Shown here in pieces: positions 6,852-15,890 of a stretch of DNA of 40,659 nucleotides. The translations under genes and the position numbers were made by a program. The notes under the pieces are model-generated. The model had not been told where the DNA came from. It did not search any database and saw only the letters and a list, made by a program, of their open reading frames with translations. The DNA comes from CAYUUW01 sp964448005 (GTDB lineage Bacteria; Patescibacteriota; Gracilibacteria; UM-FILTER-43-11), in the NCBI GenBank assembly GCA_964448005.1, contig CAYUUW010000009.1, positions 1 through 40,659 of the forward strand, given 5' to 3'. Each line of letters starts with the position of its first letter. The first letter of the stretch is position 1.

Positions 6852-9351
6852 ATGGCCCCGAGCAAGCCCGCTGCGCTTGCCCTCCGTCACGTAGGAATCG
6901 TTGCTCGCTTTGCGAAAAGCGCCCTGTTCGCCCTGCCGCTGCTGTTCGCCTTGGCCCAGCCCGGCCAGGCCGCCAGCGGATTTTCCGATGTGCCGGAGGA
7001 GCCCGTCTACGCCCCGCACATCGAATCCCTGCGCGAGCTGGGGCTGCTCACGGGCGATTCCGTGCTGGGAAAGGCCGCAGGAACCTTCCGGCCCGAGGAC
7101 GGGCTGAACCGCGCGGAGTTCGCCAAGCTGGCTGCGATGGTGAGGCTGATGGAGACCTACGGCGAAGAGGACGGCTGGGCCAAAATGACGGACCTGAAGC
7201 TGGCGCAGGCCGTGGCGCAGAAACTGGAGGCCTACTACCGCTGCGACAACAGCGATGTGCTGTTCTGCTCGGTCAAAGACGGAGCGGGCATGGTCGGCAT
7301 CTGCAACGTGTGCGAAAGCATCGGAGGCAAGCCCTTTCTGGATGTGAAGGAGAAGGACCGCAGCTGCGCCGAAAAGGAAACTGGCTGCCAGCCCTGGTAC
7401 ACGGAGTTCATCCACTATGCCGTGCGCAAGGGCATGGTGAAGGGCTACCAGACGACGAAGGGACGGGAGTACCGGCCGAACGAGGGCATCGCCCGCCTCC
7501 ACGCCCTCAAGCTGGTGATGGCCGACNNNNNNNNNNGCGAACACCATGGATTACCTGAAGGTAGCGGACGACCTGGGGCTTTTCGGCGAGAAGTGCGAAT
7601 CCTTTCTGGAAAGGGGCCTGAAGACAGCCGAGGAGCGGGCAAAAATGCTGCTGCAGCCCGTGACCCGCAAGGAAGCGGCGCGCTGGTTCTCCATGACCTA
7701 CACCGAAGGCCTGTCCGCCCCAGTGAGCGAGCCCGAGCCGGAAGAGGAAAAGGAGGAGCCGAAAGCCTGCTCCCAGGACTATTCCGTCGAATCGGTTTCC
7801 GGCGGATTCCTCCGTTTCGCCAGCCTCAGCGAAGCGCCGAAGGAGATCGAGGTGGTGCTGCGCAACAAAAAACCCAGCGAGGAGCCCTGGACGGAGAAGT
7901 GCGAGCTGAAGCTGAACCTGGCCACGGACCAGGCCACGAAGCGCAGCTGGACGACGATCAAGAACGCCGAGCGCCGCGCACGGGGCTTCTCCACCGTCGA
8001 GGATCTTCGCCCCCTGCAAGTGCTGGAGGGGCTGGACTCCCCCACCATCAGTTTGGCGAGCCAAACGGCAACTTTCCGAATCAAGATCGGTCCTGGATCC
8101 GGCCGGATGATGGACCAATTCCATATGAATGGCGTGGCCCCAGTTGAGGAAGGGATCTACGGCTTATACCTCTATGCAGAGGGGCCGGGGGTGAGCACGG
8201 TGAATCGGGCCTTCCGCACGAGTGTGGAAAAAGTGCAGGTGCGCCAGCTGCCGCTGAACAAGGCTACGGTGATCGAACAGCTTCCCGCTGCGAACACTCC
8301 GATCACGGTGCGAGGCCATGCGGTGATGGGAGAGGAGAGCAAGACTTTCAAGACCTACATGTGGTATCCGGTTCAGACCCAGAGCGGCAGGCTGGGTTTT
8401 GTGGAGGCGAGCAGCGTGCATGTGGAGAAAATAGGGGGGAAATTGGTGGATACAGACTATGGGAATTCGGGAAAATTATGGATGAATGTTTCTTGGCCTC
8501 GCAATAAAACTGCCTATAGGCTCAACAATGGATGCACAGCCGACCAAAGCTCATCAAACAAGTCTGTTGAGGAAGAGCTGGCAAAGGTCAAAGGAATTGT
8601 TTTGCATTTCACTGCAGGAAACAGCAATAAGGCAGCCTCGAATGAGAAAGATGCCTTCACGATGGATGCCTCTGCTCACTACGTGGTAGACAAGGACGGC
8701 TATGTAGCCCAATCCGCTCCCGACTATCTAGCTACTGGGCATGTGGGCTATGCCGGTTCTCAAACTTGTATTCGTAAAGACGGAAATGCCTTTACGATCG
8801 GAATAGAGGTTCCTAACTGGGGGGCGGCTATTTTGGATGAAAACGGCCAATACATGAATCACCTGGGCAATCAAATCATTGAAAACTGGACCAATGTAAA
8901 ATGGAAAAAGACTTCATTTTGCCAAGAGACTAAGAAAAAAGCTGAAAAATCACCCAATGGCCCCTTGAGTGATGCTGAAAAATCCTGCATTACGGATACC
9001 TGGTTGACTTGGAGCCATTCTAAAAATATGGCCTGGGGAGGTGCATTGAACAACCCAAGCCACCAAACGTGGCAAGAATTTTCTGAGGGACAATATAAGG
9101 GCTTGGCTCGTTTGATAGAATACTTGCAAGAAAGGTACGATATTCCCTACCGCTTCTTTTATTCAGGAGAGGCGAAGAGTGAGGCTACTGGGCTCTCCTT
9201 TTACCCTAGTGATTCCGATGAAAGAAAAAAATACAATGAAGATTTGAGTAGTTTTTATGGAATTTATGGACACCACAATGTGACAGGGAAATACGATCCA
9301 GGACCGCAATTTTATATCGAAAAAATGACTCAGTATTATAATCAGCCTTAA
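6852..9351 (+). CDS. SLH-domain N-acetylmuramoyl-L-alanine amidase (interrupted by a scaffold gap)
   Basis: One gene read in two frames because the 10-N gap at 7527-7536 has an arbitrary length. Before the gap: a signal peptide (ALFALPLLFALAQPGQAAS), SLH 1 (GFSDVPEEPVYAPHI, GTFRPEDGLNRAEFAKLA), a cysteine-containing loop, and SLH 2 (FLDVKEKD, WYTEFIHYAVRKGMVKGY). After the gap (from 7537): the rest of the SLH region, an unassigned middle domain, and a C-terminal amidase_2 domain. The latter has HFTAG (zinc His), SAHYVVDKDGYV, GIEVPNWG and GHHNVTGKYDPGPQF near the end, where the second zinc His and the aspartate lie. It should cleave the amide between muramic acid and L-Ala at the cell wall, held there by SLH binding. 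Base composition shifts to more AT after about 8450. Confidence 0.85.
7527..7536. other. Assembly gap (10 N)
   Basis: Ten Ns inside the SLH region of the amidase gene. The reading frame changes across it, so the true missing length is not 10. Confidence 0.99.
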
Positions 9352-9354
9352 AAC

Positions 9355-10674
9355 ATGAAAAAAAACCATTTCAATAAAATTTCTTTTTTGCTCCTTGCCT
9401 TTGGATTCCACCTATCCCTTTCTGGTGCTTTTGCGAGTCAGCCCCTAGAATTGGGAGATGGCAAATGGATTCATTGGGAGGAAGGTTCCGAAGAAGGCTT
9501 CGGGGATTTATTTTACGAAGAAAATGGACAGAAGAAGCTGATTTCTGGCGGAGTTCATGAAAATGATGTTTTAATCCTGCCTTCAGAAAAAGGATTTATT
9601 TATATTGGGGCATACGGCTTCAATTTTTTCCTTTATGACCTTGAGCAAGACAGGATCTTCGACCTCAACCCCCATCACTCTCCTGATCCACGAATAGAAG
9701 TTGGCTTTAGCCAGATAAAGCCCAATCCAGGGAAAGAATATTTTGCCGTACACCAATCATCAACTCAAAGAGAGAATTTCTTGATTTTTGACGTAGAAAA
9801 ATTAGAAAAATTTATTGCCTCTTTCCAGGGACCCCCAAATTCGAACGGGATTACTGTCTTGGGCGACAACCTAGGCCTGAGTGAGTTCGGCACCTACAAG
9901 GATGGCTCATTTTTCTTAGGCACTCAGGAATGGATGATTTTTTTGGATAATTTTGAGTGGAAAGTTGGCACTGAATTTACTTTCCAATCCACCTCTCAGC
10001 AATCTAGCCTAATACAAGAAGAATACCAGGGTGATTTTATTGGTGGAAAGGCAGAAATCATTGGCTACTACCCCCCCTCCCCCTTCTCCGACCTAAAAGA
10101 GAATGACCCTGATTACGCCGAAGTCCTACGCGCCATGAAGGACGGCTGGCTCCAGGGCTACTCCGATGGAACCATTCGCCTCGATCAGCCCATCAACCGG
10201 GCGGAGTTCTCCAAGGTGGCCATCCAGGCCCTGGGCATCCCCCAGAGCGAGCCTAGCGCCGGCGCGGACGTCTGCCCCGATGCGCCAGCGGGCCAGTGGT
10301 ATTCCGCGCCTCTCCATACGGCCAAGCAGAAAGGGGCCATCCAGGGCTACCCTCAGGACGGGCTGCCCAAGGACCAGTGGCCCTGCAAGCCGGGCCAGAC
10401 GATCAACAAGGTCGAAGGCCTCAAGGTGCTGCTGGAGCTGGCCGGGTTCCACACGGGGCTGCTGCTGCCCGAGGATTACGCCAATCAGTTTGCAGATACG
10501 AAAGATGAAACCGCCTGGTTCGCACCCTACACCGCCTACTCCAAAATCGAGGCGCTGATCCGCCCCCTCTCGGACGGGCGCCTGCTTCCTGGCGATCCTA
10601 TGACCCGCAGGGAGATGGTCTATTTGGCGAACCATATGATCGATGTACTGGGGAAGTGGAGCAATGAATTCTGA
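9355..10674 (+). CDS. Surface protein with C-terminal SLH domains (paralogue A)
   Basis: 439 residues beginning 3 bases after the amidase stop, so probably one transcript. A signal peptide (1-27, ending GAFAS) is followed by a ~205-residue N-terminal domain of unknown family, rich in aromatic and acidic residues (FLIFDVEKLEKFIASF). From about residue 238 come three SLH-type units: DPDYAEVLRAMKDGWLQGYSDGTIRLDQPINRAEFSK, then QWYSAPLHTAKQKGAIQGYP, then WFAPYTAYSKIEALIRPLSDG...MTRREMVYLANHMID. It is a clear paralogue of the next gene but lacks that protein's middle ~200 residues. The SLH-coding DNA is nearly identical between the two, while the N-terminal halves have diverged. Likely wall-anchored; function unknown. 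Confidence 0.85.
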   Translation: MKKNHFNKISFLLLAFGFHLSLSGAFASQPLELGDGKWIHWEEGSEEGFGDLFYEENGQKKLISGGVHENDVLILPSEKGFIYIGAYGFNFFLYDLEQDRIFDLNPHHSPDPRIEVGFSQIKPNPGKEYFAVHQSSTQRENFLIFDVEKLEKFIASFQGPPNSNGITVLGDNLGLSEFGTYKDGSFFLGTQEWMIFLDNFEWKVGTEFTFQSTSQQSSLIQEEYQGDFIGGKAEIIGYYPPSPFSDLKENDPDYAEVLRAMKDGWLQGYSDGTIRLDQPINRAEFSKVAIQALGIPQSEPSAGADVCPDAPAGQWYSAPLHTAKQKGAIQGYPQDGLPKDQWPCKPGQTINKVEGLKVLLELAGFHTGLLLPEDYANQFADTKDETAWFAPYTAYSKIEALIRPLSDGRLLPGDPMTRREMVYLANHMIDVLGKWSNEF

Positions 10675-10701
10675 ACTGCGATGAGACCTTAAAAAAGCCA
10701 A

Positions 10702-12612
10702 ATGAAAAAATTCGCCTTTGTGTCTTTGCTCTTCGCCTTATTTCTCTTTCCTTCTTCTGTCTTCGCCCAAGAGCTGCTAGTTGCCAATCAGAATGCTTCG
10801 GTTTATTGGGAATCCGGAGAAGGTTTTTACAAAAAAGGTGATGAAAAAATCTCTCTGGGGTCGGATTTTGACAAAGAAGATGTCGCCTTGCTGCCATCGG
10901 GTAACGGCGCAGTTTACAGAGACTCCATTGGATCCAAGCTTTTTGTTTATGATCACCCAAGAAAAAGAACAATAAACATTATTCCCCATTATGATCCTAA
11001 TCCAGAATTGGAGAGGGGATTTTATGGCTTTGTTTTGAATCCAGGGAAAGATAAATTAAGCGTGACTGAATCCATAACCCAGGGGAATAATTTTCTAATT
11101 TTTGACTTAGAAAGGCTCGAAGATTTTTTAGCCTCTTTCAAGAAAACACCTGGGGCATCAGGCGTTATCACCATCGATGATGAGCTGGACGGATCCGGAG
11201 TCTACATGGATCTTTCCAGCTTCTTTCCAGAAGAAAAAGGCCCTCTCTTATTCCATCAATTAGAATGGTTCAGCGATGAACAATTTGGCTTCCGCCTCTC
11301 CCCAGATCCTCTCAGCGCAGTCGAGGAAAAATATCAAGCAAGCGCAGTTGGTGGGCAAATAAAGTTTACTGGTTATTATACCGCTTCACCCTCTTTTCAC
11401 GATACGACGGAAGTAACCTTGAAGGAAGGCGGAGATTTGACCTACAAAACAGGAGAGATGGAATCTGCGAAAACGATTGAAGCAGATGTGCCTGCTAAGG
11501 CCCTCGTGGATGTCTCCAGCGACGGCAAATGGCTCGCCTTTTTAGATGGCCTGAATATTTTCATGCTGAATTTGGGTACGCAGGAAATTCACCAGATCAG
11601 CCTCAATATGGATCCCCACTGGAGCTGGTTCTACCTTGGGCTATCCTTCTCGCCCAATGGAAAATATTTGCTGACGGAAATACAAAGGGATGGGGTAGGA
11701 GGTTTGGATTCCTGCATTTATGACCTAGACAGGGTTGATTTTGAGAATGTTAAGTCGCAGGTTGATCGGTATCATGAAGATCATGATTTAGGCCGAATTC
11801 AGGAGCAATGCTCATATGTCGCCCGCAGTCTATACGGACTCATGGAAGAAAGAAAAATCCTCCCGCTTGCTGACTGGCGCTATTTTGATGTTTATGACTC
11901 AGCCTGGGCAAAAGATGGCTTTTTGGAATTTTCCACCAGTTTTCCCTATGGGGATCAAAGATGGTCCATAAGCCCTGAAACATGGGAAATCAATCAGACA
12001 AAAGGAATCCCCTTAGCGAATCCGCCTTTTTCAGACATGAGAATGGATGATCCTGATATGAATGAAGTCCTGCGCGCCATGGAGGATGGATGGCTAGAAG
12101 GATACCCTGACGGAACCTTGAGGTTAGATTCTCCAGTAAATCGAGCCGAACTAGTAAAGGTTGGAGTCCAAGCCCTTGCCATTCCCGACAGTAATGCAAG
12201 ATTCCCAAACTGCCCCGATCTCCCCTTGGGCATGTGGTACACAGGAGCCTTTATGATTGCCATACAAGAGGAAGCCATCGGAGGGTATCCGGAAGAAGGG
12301 ATAAGCAAGGAGAATTGGCCCTGCAAGCCAGGCCAAACGATCAACAAAGTGGAGGCCCTAAAGGTGATTTTAAAACTTGCCGGGTTCCACACGGGATTGC
12401 TGCTGCCCGAGGATTACGCCAATCAGTTTGCAGATACTAAAGATGAAGCCGCCTGGTTCGCCCCCTACACCGCCTACGCCAAAATAGAAACACTAATCCG
12501 TCCCCTTTCGGATGGCCGTCTACTACCTGCTGAGCCCATGACCCGCCGGGAGATGATTTATTTGGCGAACCATGTGATCGATGCGCTGGGGAAGTGGAAA
12601 GAGGAATTTTAA
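10702..12612 (+). CDS. Surface protein with beta-propeller-like segment and C-terminal SLH domains (paralogue B)
   Basis: 636 residues. A signal peptide (about 1-22, FLFPSSVFAQ), an N-terminal domain homologous to paralogue A (FLIFDLERLEDFLASF), then a ~200-residue insertion absent from A. The insertion has WD40/TolB-like blades (VSSDGKWLAFLDGLNIFMLNLGTQEI, LSFSPNGKYLLTEI, CIYDLDRVDF). The C-terminal ~190 residues are three SLH units nearly identical to A (GFHTGLLLPEDYANQFADTKDE). Tandem duplication followed by loss or gain of the propeller segment explains the pair. Located 27 bases after A, same strand. Presumed cell-surface protein of unknown ligand. Confidence 0.85.
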   Translation: MKKFAFVSLLFALFLFPSSVFAQELLVANQNASVYWESGEGFYKKGDEKISLGSDFDKEDVALLPSGNGAVYRDSIGSKLFVYDHPRKRTINIIPHYDPNPELERGFYGFVLNPGKDKLSVTESITQGNNFLIFDLERLEDFLASFKKTPGASGVITIDDELDGSGVYMDLSSFFPEEKGPLLFHQLEWFSDEQFGFRLSPDPLSAVEEKYQASAVGGQIKFTGYYTASPSFHDTTEVTLKEGGDLTYKTGEMESAKTIEADVPAKALVDVSSDGKWLAFLDGLNIFMLNLGTQEIHQISLNMDPHWSWFYLGLSFSPNGKYLLTEIQRDGVGGLDSCIYDLDRVDFENVKSQVDRYHEDHDLGRIQEQCSYVARSLYGLMEERKILPLADWRYFDVYDSAWAKDGFLEFSTSFPYGDQRWSISPETWEINQTKGIPLANPPFSDMRMDDPDMNEVLRAMEDGWLEGYPDGTLRLDSPVNRAELVKVGVQALAIPDSNARFPNCPDLPLGMWYTGAFMIAIQEEAIGGYPEEGISKENWPCKPGQTINKVEALKVILKLAGFHTGLLLPEDYANQFADTKDEAAWFAPYTAYAKIETLIRPLSDGRLLPAEPMTRREMIYLANHVIDALGKWKEEF

Positions 12613-12621
12613 TCTTACTAA

Positions 12622-13809
12622 ATGAATAAGAGGACTCTTTTTATTTTCGGCCTCCTTTTTATTCTTACTGGATGCGGGAATGATTTAAAAGAAAGTAAGG
12701 AATTGGTCTCGGCTAAACCCAAAGTAGAGACCAGTGCTCCAACAGAGACAATAGAAATTAGTGAAGGCTCCCAAGCTGAAAAAGGGGACTCAAAAACACC
12801 CATCCTAAATTTTGTGAAAGACTATTTTAATGAATTGGGCCATGAAGGCGGATTCATTCTAAACAAAAAAGAAGATCGGCTGAGCATAGTTGCGGATTTC
12901 AACTCATACTTTCCCAGTCCTTTTTGGGATATTGGCATGTGCCATCAAGGGGAGTGCTATTTGCCAATTAAGGAGTTTGGCAGCTTAAAAAAGCTAGAGG
13001 ATCAATTGAAGGATGGATTTGGAATCAATGGAATGGATTTTTATTACAGTGGGGAAAATGTTAAAGGGCGATTGCATGTATACAGCCAAGGAAAATATAT
13101 TAACAAGGAAACTCTGATCGAAGGGGTCTCGAAGGATGGAGATTATGCCAAGTTGGATTTAGCGAGCGTTTCAGGCTTGGCTGTAGATCAACTTCTGGCT
13201 TCAGGTGAAGACAGCTTCGTTGAGCCATTGGTTCAGAATATGAAACTTGGGTATGCAAAAGGCCAATTCTGCGAGGAGGGAAATGAAATTTTTCAAAAAG
13301 AATGCTGTTCTTGCGAACGCAATATCTGTCACATTTCTGTTGAAAATAACTCTTGCGTTGAAAGGGTTAAAAACGGAAGACACTCAAGCTTGACCTTGGA
13401 ATTCAAAGCCATCGATCCAAGCCAGATTCAATATTCCGATAGAGTGGAGATTGAAGAGGGGGTCTTTTTATATGCAAAAAAAATAAATTATGCGGAAGAA
13501 GATCTGGCCCGATTCGAACTTGAATATCCCAAAGATGATTTGAAGAGGGCAAATTATTTGGCTTTTTATTATTTAGATGAAAAAACAGGAGCTGAGAAGC
13601 TCGTTCAGGAAATTAAAAGCAATAATTCGCCTTCCTTCATGTGGCTGGAAGGCTTTTATTACACTCCCGAAATGAAAGGGATGCTTGTGATTTATTCAGA
13701 TGTTTTCTTGGGCTATGGCTGGTATACGCCCTCTGTCAAAGTTTTGTCTCAGCAAATTTTAGATGAAAAACTTGCTGAATTGCACAGAGGAATTGAGGAG
13801 CTATCTTAA
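12622..13809 (+). CDS. Hypothetical lipoprotein
   Basis: 395 residues. A type II signal peptide with lipobox LTGC (Cys18) predicts membrane anchoring by lipid. The rest is unrecognised: an acidic low-complexity linker (about 20-55), a mixed alpha/beta body, and a cysteine cluster at about 216-248 (FCEEG, ECCSCERNICH, NNSC) that could hold disulphides or a metal. It begins 9 bases after the paralogue B stop. The coding DNA is clearly more AT-rich than the flanking SLH genes. Function unknown. Confidence 0.75.
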   Translation: MNKRTLFIFGLLFILTGCGNDLKESKELVSAKPKVETSAPTETIEISEGSQAEKGDSKTPILNFVKDYFNELGHEGGFILNKKEDRLSIVADFNSYFPSPFWDIGMCHQGECYLPIKEFGSLKKLEDQLKDGFGINGMDFYYSGENVKGRLHVYSQGKYINKETLIEGVSKDGDYAKLDLASVSGLAVDQLLASGEDSFVEPLVQNMKLGYAKGQFCEEGNEIFQKECCSCERNICHISVENNSCVERVKNGRHSSLTLEFKAIDPSQIQYSDRVEIEEGVFLYAKKINYAEEDLARFELEYPKDDLKRANYLAFYYLDEKTGAEKLVQEIKSNNSPSFMWLEGFYYTPEMKGMLVIYSDVFLGYGWYTPSVKVLSQQILDEKLAELHRGIEELS

Positions 13810-13817
13810 TTTAAGGG

Positions 13818-13844
13818 TTACATTGTCTAATATTTTGCTAGAAT
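13818..13844 (+). promoter_or_regulatory. Promoter with extended -10 before the coiled-coil membrane protein gene
   Basis: TTACAT (13818-13823), 15-base spacer, TAGAAT (13839-13844) preceded by TGC, an extended -10. It ends 25 bases before the ATG at 13870. Confidence 0.5.
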
Positions 13845-13869
13845 TCATTTTGATTTAGCCACTTTGAAT

Positions 13870-14946
13870 ATGGACTATAGAAAAGTTGAGGAGAAATATC
13901 CAGATAGCCTGAGTAAGTATAATTTGCATGAGGAATTAACAAACCCAAAAACGTTCGGGCCTTATGATTTTGCTGAAATTGAAGAGTTATTTAAGCAAAT
14001 GGTTGAAAATATTTATGCATTAGAAATTCTTGATTTTAGGAGTAATTCAAAGCTATATCGCAAGGAAATTGTAGATATAGAGGATGCCAGATCAACATTG
14101 AATGGACAGTTTCATAAAATTTCGACCTTCAAACTCGAGGGCAACCCTGAGGCCGAAAGAAGAACAATAATAGATAGCATTAAAAGCCTGAATTCAGGCA
14201 GCCAATTTTGCAATATCGACAACATTCTCACCAAATTAAGATTTAAGGAACTGGTGGATGACCCAAAAGGAAAGGAGCTAGATACTATTGTTGAGGCTGG
14301 AAAAGCACATCTTAAGGATGTGGTTCAGGCTAAAGAGGATATAGATAAAATTAAAGGAGAATTAAAAAAAGCTGTTGAGGAAGCGAAAAAAGGTACGACA
14401 GAGGCTGGGGTTTATAAAAGCCAATTAGGAACATTGGAAATTGCAACTTTTTTCGCCAGCCAGGCAGATGAACATAGAATTGGTGTTTTGGGCAATGGAA
14501 AGCGTTGGTATAACATATTTGACGGATGGCTGAGAAAAAGAGGTGTATTTTTTGTATTAATTAGCCTTTTTACATTAGCCAATATTGCTATTTATTTGGA
14601 TCTCATTGATATTTTTAAAAGTTTCCAATTTACCCCAGAATATGGAATTTTATCCGTATCACTTTTGTTGATTCTCTATGTGGGTTTGGCCTTTGCAACA
14701 AATAACTATTCGGTTGAAAGGCAATTGGAAATTGAGAATAAAAACAAGGCTAATATAGCTAAAACACTGGAATTATTTCTTGCAGGCATGAAATCGGAAG
14801 ATATTTCTCGTAGCATAGTATTGCAGGAGGCGAGCAAGACCCTCTTTGCAAGGCCACAGGTTGGATTCAAAAAAATAGCAATGCATGATGCATCTCCAGC
14901 ATTTACTGAGATCACAAAGATAGTTCGAGATGTAAAGAGTGAGTAA
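13870..14946 (+). CDS. Hypothetical coiled-coil protein with two transmembrane helices
   Basis: 358 residues from ATG 13870 (a TTG two codons upstream is possible). The N-terminal ~220 residues are predicted soluble and helical, with a charged coiled coil at about 140-178 (KAHLKDVVQAKEDIDKIKGE, KKAVEEAKK). Two hydrophobic helices follow at about 220-238 (GVFFVLISLFTLANIAIYL) and 256-275 (ILSVSLLLILYVGLAFA), then a cytoplasmic-type tail. I recognise no family; the layout resembles membrane-tethered scaffold or stress-associated proteins, but that is only a shape comparison. AT-rich, with its own promoter. Its stop is 2 bases before the remnant of an SLH gene, suggesting that this gene replaced or invaded a third SLH paralogue. 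Confidence 0.75.
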   Translation: MDYRKVEEKYPDSLSKYNLHEELTNPKTFGPYDFAEIEELFKQMVENIYALEILDFRSNSKLYRKEIVDIEDARSTLNGQFHKISTFKLEGNPEAERRTIIDSIKSLNSGSQFCNIDNILTKLRFKELVDDPKGKELDTIVEAGKAHLKDVVQAKEDIDKIKGELKKAVEEAKKGTTEAGVYKSQLGTLEIATFFASQADEHRIGVLGNGKRWYNIFDGWLRKRGVFFVLISLFTLANIAIYLDLIDIFKSFQFTPEYGILSVSLLLILYVGLAFATNNYSVERQLEIENKNKANIAKTLELFLAGMKSEDISRSIVLQEASKTLFARPQVGFKKIAMHDASPAFTEITKIVRDVKSE

Positions 14947-14948
14947 AT

Positions 14949-15017
14949 CGCCGTGAAATGATCTATTTGACCAACCACACCCTGCGTATTTTCGGAAAAC
15001 GAAGCAAGGATTTTTGA
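14949..15017 (+). pseudogene. C-terminal remnant of a third SLH paralogue (last 22 codons)
   Basis: The frame reads RREMIYLTNHTLRIFGKRSK, then DF and TGA. It lines up with the C-termini of paralogue A (RREMVYLANHMIDVLGKWSNEF) and paralogue B (RREMIYLANHVIDALGKWKEEF) at the same position relative to the stop. No start codon or upstream SLH sequence remains; the frame is cut off 2 bases after the stop of the preceding gene. It is too short to be functional alone. Confidence 0.75.
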
Positions 15018-15042
15018 GCAAAATCCGAAAGACAAAATAGGT

Positions 15043-15071
15043 TTGCTTTATTTCACTTAGAATATTAGAAT
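15043..15071 (+). promoter_or_regulatory. Promoter TTGCTT-17-TAGAAT
   Basis: TTGCTT at 15043-15048, a 17-base spacer and TAGAAT at 15066-15071. It ends 25 bases before the ATG of the acidic secreted protein. A second TAGAAT lies at 15058-15063. Confidence 0.6.
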
Positions 15072-15096
15072 AAAGCCAGCCTAGCCTCATCCGCCT

Positions 15097-15876
15097 ATGT
15101 CTTCCGACGCCAAAAAAGCTCTATTGAGCGTAGAAAATAGATCGAATCCCGCTGCCTTGGCCCCGCATCGCATACGAAGCCTCCTAGCCGCCCTAGGGCT
15201 CAGCGCAGCGCTCTCCCCCACCCTGGCCTGCCATGCGGAGACGAAGGAGGGAGCAGAGGACGCCAAGGCGGATGAGGAAGGGCCTCAGGAGGGGGAAGAT
15301 GCGGTTGAAGGCGAAGTTTCAGCGGAAGGGGGTGAATCGCCAGAGCCTGATTTGCCCCAAAGCGACCTGCCGCAAGAAGACGAGTCGGATGAAGGAAGCG
15401 AAACGGGCATGGGCAGCGAGACTGGCGAGACGGAAACAGGCGACGGAGATGGGGATGGCGACGGGGAAGGTGACTCCAGCAGTGGTGACGGAGACGGCGA
15501 GAGCACCGAAGAGAGCGGCGAAATGGCTCCAGAGCCCATCGAGATAACGAATTTGGCCATCGACTGCAGCGGCGGACCTTGGCCAGGCGTGTGCGCCGCA
15601 GGAGGCTTAGTCTATCCCGTGTCTTTTCAGGTTAGCGGAAGCGTTCTCCCTGAAGGCTGCAGTGCCCAGGCCATGAAACTATCAGGGTCAGGCAGCGCCG
15701 GTTCCTGCTCGGAAATGGCGCCTTTGCAGCTCGATCAAAACACCCAGGAATGGGCCGGGTCTTTTTCCTACACCACGGGAAGCACAGGGGGAAATTGGAT
15801 TCGCATAACCGTAGAATGCCAAGGGCAAGAAGGGGTCGAGGCTAAGCAAAGCCATATCGATTTCAACATAGAGTGA
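15097..15876 (+). CDS. Secreted acidic protein, possible lipoprotein, with Asp/Gly/Glu-rich linker
   Basis: 259 residues. A long basic N-region precedes a hydrophobic segment (about 28-45, IRSLLAALGLSAALSPTLAC), where LAC could be a lipobox. Residues about 47-150 are almost entirely Glu, Asp, Gly, Ser and Pro (GDGDGDGDGEGDSSSGDGDGE), a disordered spacer. The C-terminal ~110 residues form a small beta-rich domain with four cysteines (IDCSGGPWPGVCAAGG, PEGCSAQ, GSCSEM) resembling Ig-like or carbohydrate-facing domains of surface proteins, not assigned. It has its own promoter and is convergent with the pilin-FecR gene, 14 bases away. Function unknown. Confidence 0.7.
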   Translation: MSSDAKKALLSVENRSNPAALAPHRIRSLLAALGLSAALSPTLACHAETKEGAEDAKADEEGPQEGEDAVEGEVSAEGGESPEPDLPQSDLPQEDESDEGSETGMGSETGETETGDGDGDGDGEGDSSSGDGDGESTEESGEMAPEPIEITNLAIDCSGGPWPGVCAAGGLVYPVSFQVSGSVLPEGCSAQAMKLSGSGSAGSCSEMAPLQLDQNTQEWAGSFSYTTGSTGGNWIRITVECQGQEGVEAKQSHIDFNIE

Positions 15877-15890
15877 GAAAAATTTGTTTG

